From Distichodus sexfasciatus (taxonomy: Eukaryota > Chordata > Actinopteri > Characiformes > Distichodontidae), in the NCBI GenBank assembly GCA_032718565.1, contig JAVGVS010000012.1, positions 2,606,450 through 2,670,449 on the forward strand: a DNA stretch of 64,000 nucleotides. The letters are read 5' to 3'. The first letter of the stretch is position 1. Every line of letters begins with the position of its first letter. Under the pieces are notes generated by a model. It ran no database searches. It was not told where the DNA came from and saw only the letters and a program-made list of their open reading frames with translations. A program made the position numbers and the translations under genes. Below are positions 59,237 through 63,714 of this stretch, piece by piece.

Positions 59237-60537
59237 CATGCTTTTTACACCCCGAAGAGAGGAAAGGGTAAATGTTCATGAGAAACAGATAACAGCAGCA
59301 GTCACTTCCAGATGCCAGATGTGTAGCTCCATCTAATTGAGGCTTCGACAGTTAATCGAAAATGATTCAGAACATCTAAACAACGGAAGGTTATAATTCT
59401 CCTAATACTGTCCCCTTAAATCATACTAACTAGTTGTGTATTGTCTCTGTCCCGTCCAGTCTGTGACTCTGGGTGTATTTCCTTCAATTATGTCTTTAAA
59501 ATACCTTGTCTATGAAGTATGAGGGCAAAAACCAAAAAAAAATAAAAAATAATAATAATAACTTGTAATAGGGGTAAAATGTTCAATTAATCGTAATACT
59601 GATTCTAGACTCTAGACAATATGACCTCAAATCGGTATTACGATTAGACTCTAGACCTTCCCTCGTTCTTCCTCTAATGTGCTGAGCAGAACAGAATCAC
59701 TAAAGCGGAGTTCTTTAACCCTCAACCCCACTCATCTTTTTGTAATCATGGGATTAGCAGGATCAGGTGAGATGGTTCACAGGTTAATATGTAGCTTATG
59801 GTAACAGGTTCCACAACGCCAAGATTCATCATTTCAGATTTATGCAGTTCTACTGCCATCTGGTGGTCATGACAGGAACTGACGTCATAATTATTGGTAA
59901 AAATAGTACATTCTGAAATCCCAACTGAAGAAACTGAATCTAAAAAATAAAAATATACAGACAATATTTCCCTCCCAAATGTTTGTAAATTAAAATTTGT
60001 AACCCACTCAAAAGGGCTAAAGAGTAATCCTTTAACTACGGTTTGATCTTAATAATGCAAAGATTTATAATACAAAAATAAGTCAAATATATTCATTTGG
60101 AAGCTTGACTAAACCCTTGTGAAGCGTCTTTTAAATCAGTAAGAGAAGTTGTAACTTGGTTCATTGATCTAAATCACTTTACCAAGAAACACGTCTTTCA
60201 TTTATAAAACGGGGCTGGTCCGCTGGGATTTTAGATTCTTTCAAAGGCTAGGGTTCTAGTCTGAAAATTAGCTGAACAAATTAGAAACAGCCTTAAAAAA
60301 AATTAAAAAAAATCAGTGTCTGCGATATTTTTTGCTCACACATTCTTTTGTCTCCATTCTAAAAAAAAAGTTTATAAATACATTTCTCTCCCAACAATAA
60401 GGTTGTCAAACACAAAATATGAAGATAACATGAGCATATGGATAGAGAATTCTCACCCAGCCACTCTGTTAGCAAACTCAATGATGTCATCTTTGGTCCT
60501 TGGGCCTTTGTAGTTGTAGGCAAGTTCCCCCTTTAGT
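18961..60537 (-). CDS. tmx3: tmx3, thioredoxin-related transmembrane protein 3 (partial; 11 exons, 5' end off-window)
   Basis: Joined exons, in gene order: 60537-60457, 59194-59095, 51932-51855, 51487-51421, 31197-31099, 30197-30140, 29895-29842, 27726-27670, 24028-23899, 22090-22022, 19242-18961. Every intron is GT-AG and every split codon closes, giving about 357 residues plus a stop. The family protein is about 450 residues, so roughly the first 95, including the signal peptide and the CGHC redox site, lie beyond 64000. The window encodes the end of the thioredoxin domain, the two redox-inactive thioredoxin-like domains, one membrane span, an acidic tail and a KKLD end. TMX3 is known as an ER-membrane protein disulfide isomerase that oxidises substrate cysteines. 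Identification rests on recognisable family segments such as YNYKGPRTKDDIIEF, YIGGESPLK, LIVYTYFFSASE and FQFGHMDGNDYIN. No frameshift or internal stop was found in these exons. Confidence 0.96.
19706..20072 (-). mobile_element. Near full-length tRNA-derived SINE, family 2, in the last tmx3 intron
   Basis: About 365 bp. On the minus strand it starts GGTGGCACGGTGGCGCAGCG, has the B box GGGTTCGAACCC, then GGCCTTTCTGTGTGGAGTTT and GCATGCTCTCCCTGTG, and ends near TCAGAAAATGAATGAA. It is sense-oriented relative to tmx3. The best preserved family 2 copy here. Confidence 0.9.
20206..20408 (-). mobile_element. SINE family 1
   Basis: TTGTCATTGTGAACACAGCA, GAACCTGTGACCTTCTGATC and TTACGCCACCAACTGCC are clear. 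A short internal deletion removes the GTACTCATGAGCAAG region. Confidence 0.87.
20497..20585 (+). mobile_element. SINE family 2 tail fragment
   Basis: TTAATCCCAACCAGGGTTGC followed by CAGCGCCTATCCCAGGAGCT, the family 2 3' segment in isolation. Confidence 0.6.
20590..20812 (+). mobile_element. LINE 3' end (copy 1 of 3)
   Basis: A 3' UTR piece ending CTCTCTGTATATCTGTACAG, then ATGACTTTGACTTAAA, the TGACTTTGACTT style of Rex-like LINE tails. The same sequence occurs at 38085-38300 and inverted at 61200-61400. Confidence 0.75.
20815..22021. other. tmx3 intron DNA with one miniature-element copy
   Basis: A second copy of the 18195-18350 element lies at 21805-21905. The stretch 20930-21245 has overlapping open frames on both strands (91 and 190 codons) with no recognisable product. 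Nothing else was identified. Confidence 0.5.
22022..22090 (-). CDS. tmx3: tmx3 exon: AYGGDGIFQRIRRVAFDAKS segment
   Basis: 69 bp, exactly 23 codons, phase 0; acceptor GCTACAG, donor GTGAGT. It encodes AYGGDGIFQRIRRVAFDAKS and then TVM, the lumenal stem just before the membrane span. Confidence 0.95.
22091..23898. other. tmx3 intron, nothing recognised
   Basis: AT-rich intron DNA. No repeat with clear ends and no additional exon were seen. Confidence 0.5.
23899..24028 (-). CDS. tmx3: tmx3 exon: third thioredoxin-like domain, C-terminal part
   Basis: 130 bp; acceptor CCCTCCAG, donor GTAAAT. It encodes EITVPSVIILNTSNEQYFL, then PSEPVESIEQLIAFIRSV and LDGTSQ. It ends on a complete codon. Confidence 0.96.
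24115..24275. mobile_element. Possible hAT-like miniature element ('AGTCCTGGAGGCCC' type)
   Basis: CATTTCCAGTCCTGGAGGCC and the region down to CTGGACCCCTGGTAGAGC resemble a widespread fish miniature element. No target duplication was found. Confidence 0.45.
24995..25157 (-). mobile_element. L2-like LINE fragment (RT C-terminal part)
   Basis: The minus strand reads TSRLDYCKNLLSGCP and then LSKFQLIQNEPS, the conserved SRLDYCNSLL..KLQLIQN block of L2/Rex1-type ORF2 C-termini. It is only about 160 bp and has no flanking domains. Confidence 0.75.
25160..27669. other. tmx3 intron DNA
   Basis: No element with clear ends was recognised. A (CA)n microsatellite lies at 27276-27298. The open frame spanning it (27229-27621) is a repeat artefact. 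Confidence 0.5.
27670..27726 (-). CDS. tmx3: tmx3 exon: DFQFGHMDGNDYINSL segment
   Basis: 57 bp; acceptor TTTTCAG, donor GTGAGT. It encodes DFQFGHMDGNDYINSLIM plus part of a glycine codon. The FGHMDGNDYIN block is strongly characteristic of TMX3. Confidence 0.96.
28128..28556 (-). mobile_element. hAT-like family Z fragment
   Basis: GGCTGCAAAAACGAATCG at the left, then GGTCAAATCTTCCCATTTA, TTACAGACAAAACTAATTTT and CCAGCGTTCTACTCACAATT, matching 14880-14990. The right end is lost. Confidence 0.65.
28590..28760. repeat. Purine-rich tract
   Basis: About 170 bp of almost only A and G on the plus strand, pyrimidine on the tmx3 transcript. The overlapping minus-strand open frame is low-complexity. 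Confidence 0.85.
29842..29895 (-). CDS. tmx3: tmx3 exon: LKSLIQRVSTEYRDDFN segment
   Basis: 54 bp; acceptor TTCCTCAG, donor GTAAGC. It encodes RLKSLIQRVSTEYRDDFNR across split arginine codons at both ends. Only 244 bp of intron separate it from the 30140-30197 exon. A deleted copy lies at 2293-2331. Confidence 0.94.
30140..30197 (-). CDS. tmx3: tmx3 exon: GKLVAIAVIDEK segment
   Basis: 58 bp; acceptor CGACAG, donor GTACAA (a weaker donor context than the others). It encodes GKLVAIAVIDEKDPTEESV plus two bases of an arginine codon. A copy with an in-frame stop lies at 2450-2507. Confidence 0.95.
30205..30500. other. Intronic block strongly matched at 2520-2830
   Basis: Shares TGGTTTAGGAAAAGCCAT, TTTCTCTAAAACA, AGACTTTCATTAC, GATAAAGTCCTC, GAGGAATAACGTGCC and CTGATGCTTTCAGGTCTGG. 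It lies just upstream (transcript sense) of the 30140-30197 exon and is better preserved in the dead copy than the exons are. Confidence 0.7.
30695..30770. repeat. Compound TA/CA microsatellite
   Basis: (TA)n then (CA)n with CG-containing units, then TATATACATA. Confidence 0.9.
31099..31197 (-). CDS. tmx3: tmx3 exon: YEDGSLSSWVNRERF segment
   Basis: 99 bp; acceptor TTTAAAG, donor GTAATG. It encodes EYEDGSLSSWVNRERFPSYL and then QIDGFTLYELGETG. It lies across a 20.2-kb intron from the 51421-51487 exon. A broken copy lies at 3237-3338. Confidence 0.96.
31484..31684 (-). mobile_element. SINE family 1
   Basis: GTTTGTCATTGTGAACACAG, CTTTTGATCACAGGGTCAAC and TGCTGCCAACTGCCCC are clear. There is an internal deletion near the GAGGTACTCATGAGC region. 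Confidence 0.85.
32560..32835. other. Noncoding block matched at 7380-7670
   Basis: Shares AATCAGATTTTGAGCCACTC, AGTTCAGTAGAGTTCTTA, GGGGGTCAACTA and TACTTATGAAATCCCTTCAC with the pseudogene side. No open frame is conserved between the copies. Confidence 0.7.
33067..33240 (+). mobile_element. SINE family 1 (plus strand)
   Basis: The head GGGGCAGTTGGTAGTGTACC, GTTAGGGAGTTGGCCCCGTG and CACTGAGGAACTCGTGAGCA show the family in its sense orientation. Confidence 0.87.
33245..34735. other. tmx3 intron DNA, nothing recognised
   Basis: AT-rich. A GGA-rich stretch lies near 33755-33815. No clear element or exon was seen. Confidence 0.5.
34738..35530 (+). mobile_element. SINE family 2 split by a hAT-like MITE (family Y)
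   Basis: The SINE head is at 34738 (GGCACGGTGGCGCGGTGATT) and its tail at about 35425-35530 (GGCTTGATCC.. to GATTAAGCAGTTCAGAAAAT). Between them, about 34947-35424, is a family Y element: GACGGCGCCGATCC at the left, AAAAGTGGTATTGTGCCATA at the right, and the interior shared with 54278-55094. Target duplication is not clear. Confidence 0.75.
35535..36650. other. tmx3 intron including blocks matched at 10200-12010
   Basis: 35870-35985 and 36005-36610 are the functional-side counterparts of the duplicate blocks. The two overlapping open frames (35959-36249 and 36057-36287) lie in them and are not shared by the other copy. Confidence 0.65.
36655..37500. repeat. About 850-bp polypyrimidine tract (CTCCCTCTTT-type)
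   Basis: Almost pure C and T on the plus strand, with degenerate CTCCCTCTTTCAC and CTTCTCTCTCTCC units and an exact repeat near 37220-37280 (CTCTCCCAATTTTCAGTCC twice). It produces long spurious frames of 139 and 237 codons rich in S, L, P and F. On the tmx3 transcript it is purine-rich. Confidence 0.92.
38085..38300 (+). mobile_element. LINE 3' end (copy 2 of 3)
   Basis: Same as 20590-20812: AGTTTAAAGTTATATTTAAT, CTGGAGCCACGTTGTCTCAT, CTCTCTGTATATCTGTCGAG, ending TTTACTTTGACTTTG. Confidence 0.78.
38381..38544 (-). mobile_element. SINE family 1, shortened
   Basis: ATCATTGTGAACACAGCACA, GAACCGGCGATCTTCTGATC, TACACTACCAAGTGCCCC. Confidence 0.83.
39056..39165 (-). mobile_element. SINE family 1, head half only
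   Basis: ACGAGTACCTCAGTGGTACC, TTTACCAGTCCTGGGATTC, CCCTAACCGTTACGCTACC. The tail half is missing. Confidence 0.82.
39735..40035. repeat. GAGA/GAGTGA-rich tract
   Basis: Degenerate GAGAGAATGAGTGAGTG units for about 300 bp. The minus-strand open frame (39726-40073) across it is a low-complexity artefact. Confidence 0.9.
40124..40153. repeat. (TG)n microsatellite
   Basis: Pure GT run. Confidence 0.95.
40155..41280. other. tmx3 intron DNA, nothing recognised
   Basis: A short CACAG repeat near 40310-40330 and a TATG repeat near 41260-41282. No convincing coding signal. Confidence 0.5.
41297..42522. mobile_element. hAT-like element with perfect TSD and a long internal foldback
   Basis: 1226 bp flanked by ATTTATAC (41289-41296 and 42523-42530). 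Termini TAGGACTGGGCGATAT and ATATCGCTCAGCCCTA are inverted with two mismatches in 16. Inside, arms of about 154 bp (41413-41566 and 41773-41927) are imperfect reverse complements around a spacer of about 206 bp. They share AGCGCAAATGTGAAACTCGA, GAGCACAAAATTAAGA and GTGATAATATTGCGTGCAA with their inverse. There is no transposase; the five short open frames inside are by-products. Confidence 0.92.
43042..44521. mobile_element. Non-autonomous element with exact 14-bp inverted ends and internal tandem repeats
   Basis: Ends GGGGGCCATGCAGT (43042-43055) and ACTGCATGGCCCCC (44508-44521) are perfect reverse complements. The interior holds about two 510-bp diverged direct repeats (roughly 43540-43850 and 44055-44370). 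Both carry ATTAAAGAAGA.TGTCTTGGGA type text, CCAGATTGGA..AAAATCCAGG, and the CCTACCTGCCAAATTTCAAA motif (43945 and 44398). The flanking duplication is not clear (ATTAT left, TAATT right). Superfamily not assigned. Confidence 0.75.
44566..44806 (-). mobile_element. SINE family 1, near full length
   Basis: GTGAGTGATTATTTGTCATT, GCTCATGAGTACCTCAGTGG, TACCTTTACTGGTCCTGGAT, CATTACGCCACCAACTGCCC. The 98-codon minus-strand frame across it is SINE-derived. Confidence 0.9.
44995..45385 (+). CDS. Orphan plus-strand terminal exon or single-exon gene, product unknown
   Basis: The open frame is preceded by a good acceptor (TTTCCCTCCATTTCCAG, AG at 44993-44994) and ends at TGA 45383-45385. Read from the acceptor it gives 129 residues after a split codon: VMAMFNSHETLHIKVLED, then SEESGLFVVRVACDDLFLLG, FWWRKEPFHNELLEQT and so on to QEHGELMLHR. 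An ATG at 44963 would extend it to 140 residues without splicing. Third positions are strongly G/C-biased, unlike the AT-rich surroundings, which supports real coding. AATAAA follows at about 45505. It alternates hydrophobic strand-like segments; there is no obvious membrane span or signal peptide. I do not recognise the family. It lies inside a tmx3 intron on the opposite strand, so it may be the last exon of a nested gene or a retrocopy. Confidence 0.6.
45430..46735. repeat. Diverged direct duplication of the orphan exon's 3' flank (45430-45645 and 46545-46735)
   Basis: Shared order: CTGATGAAAG, TTGACTCCTGAT, a GATTTAT/TTTATGGATTCG region, AAGACTGC.GAGA, GACTTCTGAAATCA..TTGGCAAAA against GGCTTCTGAAATCATCTTGC, and CCAAAA. 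The second copy has no coding part before it. Confidence 0.65.
46832..47025 (+). mobile_element. SINE family 1 (plus), left half of an inverted pair
   Basis: GTAGTTAGTAGTGTAGCGAT, GGTACTCATGAGCAAGGTGC, GCACTGTGTGCTGTACTGTG, ending ACAATGACAATCACTCAC. Confidence 0.88.
47026..47202 (-). mobile_element. SINE family 1 (minus), right half of an inverted pair
   Basis: AACAAAATGTGACCTCTGCA, CATGAGTACCTCAGTGGTAC, GGGATTCGAAGCAATGACCT. It abuts the previous copy tail to tail. Confidence 0.87.
47611..48445 (+). mobile_element. hAT-like non-autonomous element, family Z
   Basis: 835 bp; ends TAGAGCTGCAGCTATCGATT and GAATAACCGTTTCAGCCCTA. Flanks ATATATTA (47603-47610) and ATATATTG (48446-48453) agree in 7 of 8. 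The opposite orientation to 14592-15800. No transposase. Confidence 0.82.
48455..49090. other. tmx3 intron DNA, nothing recognised
   Basis: AT-rich. A TTAATAATTA-type palindrome-rich stretch lies near 48840-48920. Confidence 0.5.
49212..49256 (-). pseudogene. Dead partial copy of tmx3 exon 51421-51487
   Basis: The minus strand reads FLVVVFKDVSCFTYY against PSVVVFKDGNYFTYD, with an intact donor GGTGAGTGATG at its 3' end. The acceptor and the 5' third are missing. Confidence 0.88.
49346..50630 (+). mobile_element. Complete mariner transposon with intact transposase
   Basis: 1285 bp. TA target duplication at 49344-49345 and 50631-50632. Inverted ends of at least 30 bp match at 27 positions (left TCAGGAATGCAAATGGAAAA, right on the reverse strand TTAGGAGTGCAAATGGAAAA). 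It is inserted in the left copy of the duplicated tmx3 intron segment; the right copy shows the empty site near TTTAATAATTAATATCC. It carries one gene and a polyadenylation-like AATAAA near 50577. Confidence 0.95.
49516..50556 (+). CDS. Mariner transposase, intact, D,D34D type
   Basis: 346 residues from ATG 49516 (MSKFEPNKRHLREVLL) to a stop at 50556, the usual length for mariner transposases (about 345). The protein binds the inverted ends and cuts and pastes the element at TA sites. The N-terminal half (about 1-110) is the paired helix-turn-helix DNA-binding region. WVPYEL at 119-124 is the WVPHEL linker motif with H changed to Y. The catalytic triad is complete: D156 in VTGDEKWI, D249 in LLHDNARPH and D284 in APSDYHLF, with 34 residues between the last two. 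YSPDIAP is present. No stop or frameshift was seen. Overall look is mauritiana-like (Mos1 group), by inference. It is on the strand opposite tmx3. Confidence 0.97.
   Translation: MSKFEPNKRHLREVLLFACNSNKSAAEVRRMILETYGEASISERTCCEWFQHYKSGDFGVEDKERLGPVKRFEDAELEALLHEDSCQTQQDLADSLGVTRQAIAHRLKTLGMIQKQGNWVPYELKPRDVERHFFACEQLLQRQKRKGFLHRIVTGDEKWIHYDNPKRKKSWGHRGHASKSTAKPNIYGLKLMLCIWWDQLGVVYYELLQPGETITGARYRTQLMRLSRALKEKRPQYEQRHDKVILLHDNARPHVAPVVKTYLEALQWDVLPHPPYSPDIAPSDYHLFRSMTHGLAEQHFCSYEETKNWVDSWIASKDERFIRRRIRMLPERWEKVVASDGQYFQE
50771..51220. mobile_element. hAT-like MITE in the duplicated intron segment
   Basis: 450 bp; ends TAGAGATCGTCCGATAT and, reversed, TAAGGGTCGACCAATTAT. Flanks GGTAAAAT (50763-50770) and GCTAAATT (51221-51228) agree in 6 of 8. 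A related copy starts at 61527. The right duplicate copy lacks it. Confidence 0.78.
51421..51487 (-). CDS. tmx3: tmx3 exon: SVTLPELPSVVVFKDG segment
   Basis: 67 bp; acceptor CTCCTAG, donor GTGAGTG. It encodes SVTLPELPSVVVFKDG and then NYFTYD, with one base of the next glutamate codon. This exon, with flanking intron, has a decayed duplicate about 2.2 kb to the left (49212-49256). Confidence 0.96.
51855..51932 (-). CDS. tmx3: tmx3 exon: EKYIDVASEL segment
   Basis: 78 bp, exactly 26 codons, phase 0 at both ends; acceptor TTTCAG, donor GTGAGA. It encodes EKYIDVASELIVYTYFFS and then ASEDVLPE. It is separated from the next exon by only 367 bp. Confidence 0.96.
53010..53165 (+). mobile_element. 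tRNA-derived SINE, family 3 (plus strand)
   Basis: The head GATGGTGGCCTAGTGGTTAG (A-box-like) and GGTTTGAACACTACC (B-box-like), then CTGGGTGCCTGAGAAAGACC, CTTAACGCC. Confidence 0.75.
53250..53640. other. CpG-rich island with competing open frames, unresolved
   Basis: Markedly richer in G, C and CpG than its surroundings (ACGGCCGCCC, GGCGCCCCCCCGC, TCGATTCGGACG). Plus-strand frames end at 53539 and 53583, and a 103-codon minus frame covers 53404-53715; none has a recognisable domain. An acceptor-like ATGTTTCAG lies at 53243-53251. It could be an exon of an unknown gene or a regulatory island in the tmx3 intron. Confidence 0.35.
53640..54270. other. tmx3 intron DNA, nothing recognised
   Basis: No repeat with clear ends and no exon. 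Confidence 0.5.
54278..55094. mobile_element. hAT-like MITE, family Y, carrying a SINE
   Basis: Left end TAGAGATGGCGCCGATCC, right end GTGGTATCATGCCATGTTTT. Flanks ATAATAAT (54270-54277) and GTAATGAT (55095-55102) agree in 6 of 8. A family 1 SINE sits at about 54507-54755. Interior matches 34947-35424 (TGGAGCCAATCT, AAAGCTGGT.TATTG, AGCAGA.CAAGCAAC). Confidence 0.82.
54507..54755 (-). mobile_element. SINE family 1 inside family Y element
   Basis: CACTGTGAACACACCACAGC, GGAGCAGTGCTTGGGGACGG, GCTCATGAGTACCTCAGTGA. Near full length. Confidence 0.88.
55215..55240. repeat. Poly(A) run
   Basis: About 24 consecutive A bases, giving a spurious poly-F frame on the minus strand. Confidence 0.95.
55245..56720. 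other. tmx3 intron DNA, nothing recognised
   Basis: A short TTTC repeat near 55838-55855. Open frames at 56001-56183 and 56020-56301 overlap on opposite strands and are not convincing. Confidence 0.5.
56730..57182. mobile_element. hAT-like MITE (CGATAT-rich)
   Basis: 453 bp; left end TATGGGTGGGTATTGGC, right end TTTTTTTGCACAGCCCTA; subterminal TATCGCGATATATTG motifs on both sides. Flanks GTCTTGAC (56722-56729) and GTCTCGAC (57183-57190) agree in 7 of 8. Confidence 0.83.
57746..57975 (+). mobile_element. SINE family 1 (plus strand)
   Basis: CTGGCAGTTGGTAGCGTTAC, GATACCACTGAGGTACTCAC, GATGCACCGTGTGCTGTGCA, then a tail CAAAATGACAAATAATCACA. Confidence 0.86.
57980..59090. other. tmx3 intron DNA with microsatellites
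   Basis: Compound (TG)n-(AG)n at 58630-58695 and (CG)n-(TG)n at 58794-58815. Nothing else recognised. Confidence 0.6.
59095..59194 (-). CDS. tmx3: tmx3 exon: start of the second thioredoxin-like domain
   Basis: 100 bp. It encodes PSVRSLPSRQMFQHVLKRHD and then VLFVYIGGESPLK, and ends on a complete lysine codon before the donor GTAAGC. The acceptor is unusual: instead of a normal pyrimidine tract, the bases before CAG on the transcribed strand are a long TG repeat (see 59196-59235). Reading phase agrees with both neighbouring exons. Confidence 0.95.
59196..59235. repeat. (CA)n microsatellite directly at a tmx3 splice acceptor
   Basis: An uninterrupted CA run on the plus strand, TG on the tmx3 transcript, abutting the CAG acceptor of the 59095-59194 exon. 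UG-rich tracts next to acceptors are known to bind TDP-43 and CELF proteins (CFTR exon 9 is the classic case), so repeat length could affect inclusion of this exon. The two short open frames across it are artefacts of the repeat. Confidence 0.95.
59240..60450. other. tmx3 intron DNA, nothing recognised
   Basis: AT-rich. A possible degenerate hAT-like piece with TTAATCG near 59350-59650. No exon seen. Confidence 0.5.
60457..60537 (-). CDS. tmx3: tmx3 exon: end of the N-terminal thioredoxin domain
   Basis: 81 bp. On the minus strand the acceptor is ctctctcag and the donor is GTGAGA. It encodes LKGELAYNYKGPRTKDDII and then EFANRVAG, the last part of the redox-active thioredoxin domain. The exon starts with the last base of a split leucine codon and ends with two bases of a glycine codon. 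It is the most 5' exon I can find; I could not see the preceding exon (the segment ending near GYPTIK in the family) anywhere up to 64000, so the intron upstream is at least 3.4 kb. Confidence 0.95.
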
Positions 60538-61199
60538 CTGAGAGAGTGAGAGTGAGAGAGACATCTTAATTTTCTTAATTCTAGATGAGAATCATGACGG
60601 AGACAAACTGTAAACAAATGAAATGCATCACAGTGTTTCACATTGTGGCCCATCACAGTTGTCAACACTGAAAAAGGAGGCTTAAAACACACTAACCTGA
60701 ACAAACCTCTGATATATTTCACTTTCACATTCACAAAACATTCTAAATTCTGAATACTTACTTAATGACGTATGCTCTTATTTGGGTAAAATCCTTATTT
60801 GGGTTCAACCCAATAATTGTTTCTTACAGGGAAATATGACTTTTGAGCTCTCTATAAATCCAAGACAAAAGCCAGTATTCAATGCTTTAAATAAAATAAC
60901 TGAACTGAATGTGTAAAGCAAGAAGCAGGATCACTGTTTGAAACTTGCTTGTTAACTTTCTTACAAGACTTTCTAACAGAACTCCTTTTGACCACGTGTG
61001 CCCCCTTGTGGTTAAAAGCCTGAGAGGTTTCACTAAGAACCTAGACGCACAATCTCATTTTTTGACGCTAATTCACAGTGACAACGAAAAATTTAACACA
61101 TATTAAACACCCTCAAAACAAGACAGTAAAGGTTATCTTTAAACTCCATTACTTATACAATACAAATGCAGACAGCTGTTGTAAAGTTTGTCTGGACGG

Positions 61200-61400
61200 T
61201 CAAGTCAAAGTAAACTCTGTCATCTCTGCTATATACTGGACAGATATACAGAGAGACGAGACGATGTGTCTCCAGTTTACACAGTGCAACCAAATAGAGA
61301 ACAAAGAACAGCTAGGGCACATGGAATAAACAATATATAAATAGAACACAAAATATACATTTTAATCTAGAAATGTAGTATTAAATACAAACTTTAAACT
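61200..61400 (-). mobile_element. LINE 3' end (copy 3 of 3), inverted
   Basis: Begins AAGTCAAAGTAAACTCTGTC and runs through ATACTGGACAGATATACAGA and GAGACGAGACGATGTGTCTC, the reverse complement of 38085-38300. Confidence 0.78.
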
Positions 61401-61526
61401 AGAAACAGAAGTAGAAAGAGAAATAAGTAGAGGCAGTGCAAAAATTGTGCAAATGTTATGGCAATGTTGTAGCAACAGTAATACTGTACAGTTTGTAAAT
61501 AGACATTATTCTTAACGAGTTAGAGT

Positions 61527-61770
61527 TAGAGGTGGACTGATATTGGTTTTTCAGGGCTGATATCGATACAGATTATTGCTAGTTAACAGGAGCCATAACC
61601 CATATTTAGAACCAACATGCAAAAAGAAGGAAAGGAAAATCTTTAGAATTTTGGATTTTACAAACATCAGGCGCATCAGAAACACTCCTCTCTCCTCCTC
61701 TGAGCTTCATGCTGCGCACGCGTGTGAGTGTGGTGTGAGTGACAAGGCTTCAGCATTAATTGGCTTGTGA
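61527..61770. mobile_element. Truncated relative of the 50771-51220 MITE
   Basis: TAGAGGTGGACTGATATTGG, TTATTGCTAGTTAACAGG and GAGCTTCATGCTGCGCACG match 50771-50970. The right end is lost. Confidence 0.7.
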
Positions 61771-62281
61771 CATATTGCCCTGAATGGAATGAGAGCCAGT
61801 GGCAAACAGCTTTACAGAAAAGTGGGTAATAAGTAAAGTTTTTGATTATGACAGTAGAATCAACAAAAAGGAAACTGATGGTCAAAGCTGAGTCTGAAGT
61901 CAGTGTTACAATACAAAAACGTTTTCAACTAAATTCATTACTATTTTGCTTAATATACGGCTAAACCATGTCGTCAAAACAGCTCAGACCCACTGACGCT
62001 GGACTTTAAAGGCGCGTTGTGGGATCTGGTATGAGGACATTACCAGATCATGACATGGATCCAATTATTTACCACAGTGGATTAGACTTGTTATTCCATG
62101 ACATCTTACAGTCTGCTAAAGGGATTGTGATGGAGGTGGATTTTAGAAGTCTGTGGCTATGCAGCCTCATGTGCTGCAGTTTTCCTTCACTGTCAGGATG
62201 CATTAGTCCTGACATCATTAGTGAAATAATTAGAAATTTGCAAGATGATGGCCATCCCTGATCATACATGATTGTCTAAGG

Positions 62282-63293
62282 TAGAGATGTCACGATACCA
62301 CTTTTTTAATGTCCAATACAATACCGATATTGTACATTTAGATATCTGCTGATACGATATAAATCCGTCTTTTTTTAAACATAAAAAATGCTTTAAAATG
62401 TCTGAATACATGACTGAGATTATTGTTATGCTTAAGGAAATGCTTGATTTAAATACTGTTTTCCTACTAAAACAATGTAATAATTACACACACACACGTA
62501 CATGCTTAATTTTTTTCTCAAAAATTGTTCATTTAGACATACAATTATTTCTTCTTTCTTACTGATTACAATAAAACATTATACAATTGAAAGAAATTTG
62601 ATCAATTGAAAATGAAATACTGAAGTTTGTCATTTTTTTACCAATTTGGCTCATAAAATGAGCCGCTTTTGCAGAGAACTACATTTCCCACAATCCTCCG
62701 CGCGTCCCCCGGAGTAGCATCACAATGAAGCGTTGGGCGCGCGTTCCTGAATAAACTATGAACAATCTATGGGAAAATCTAAAGAAACAGCAGAACTGTG
62801 AGTAGAACGCTGGTTGCTGTGGTTATTTATCAGCTGAAATATGGTTTGTGTCTGTAATAAAGGGGACATTTTGACCGAACTGGAGCGTTTTAGCGAGTAA
62901 TGGCGCTCATGCGCACGCTCGTTAACACAGCGCATGTGTTTACAGCGCGAAAAATGCGTTCATTTATGCGCTTTTATGCATTTACTTCTGTTTTAGTGCA
63001 CGGAATATCTCACCAACTTACAATACAAGCAGCGCATGATCCACCGAGTAAAATGAATTAAGCTTCGATTCTAGAAAAATTGCCTAGCCCATTTTTTGTA
63101 ATAGAATTATTGGAGTTACTGGAATAATCGTTTCAGCTCTACTTTACCGCAGTACCACTTCCCATGCATAATGAATTGAGCGTGCATGCATTTACAGATC
63201 GTCTCCATAGAATGGCCCAATGCCACCGATACCCGATCCAGCTGCTCTTATAGGACTGATGCCGATCCACATATCGGATCGGTGCCATCTCTA
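62282..63293. mobile_element. hAT-like MITE, family Y, with a nested family Z fragment
   Basis: Ends TAGAGATGTCACGATACCAC and GATCGGTGCCATCTCTA are inverted. Left flank GTCTAAGG (62274-62281), right flank GTGCAAAG (63294-63301), 5 of 8. About 62560-63146 is family Z sequence ending AATAATCGTTTCAGCTCTA. Confidence 0.78.
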
Positions 63294-63301
63294 GTGCAAA
63301 G

Positions 63302-63706
63302 TAGGGCTGGGCAATTAATCGAAATCGACAGTAAGAAACTCTAAATAACATTACCTCACCCATGACAATTATTCTGAAGATTTTTAAAATTTTGTTAAAT
63401 CTAAAGAATTATGTTTATCCTCTCGTCAGTGTCTATTCATGCACTGTCCACTTACTATTAAAATATGCTACCTCGTGTTGTCACGTGCCTCCACCATATC
63501 CAGTCTGTGCTTTCTTCCTTTTTTTTTTAAGTGCAAAGATGTGCAGTCTTTCATTAGAAAAAATATCCCAGCTTAAAAGTTGAGCACATTTAGGAGGGTA
63601 AAAAACAAACAAAAAAAAAAATCAAAACAATCGTTCATTAATCCCAATTAAGGGAAAATGTTCAATTAATCTTGATAATGATTTGAGGCCATTTCGCCCA
63701 AGCCTA
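63302..63706. mobile_element. hAT-like MITE abutting the family Y element
   Basis: 405 bp; ends TAGGGCTGGGCAATTAATCG and TTTCGCCCAAGCCTA are inverted with mismatches; subterminal CAATTAATC repeats on both sides. Right flank GTCTATGG (63707-63714). Confidence 0.78.
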
Positions 63707-63714
63707 GTCTATGG

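Noticed and set aside
59042..59336. Short frames with poly-TH or poly-CV runs
   Set aside because: Translations of the CA/TG microsatellite; the only real coding sequence is tmx3 exon 59095-59194 in the other frame.
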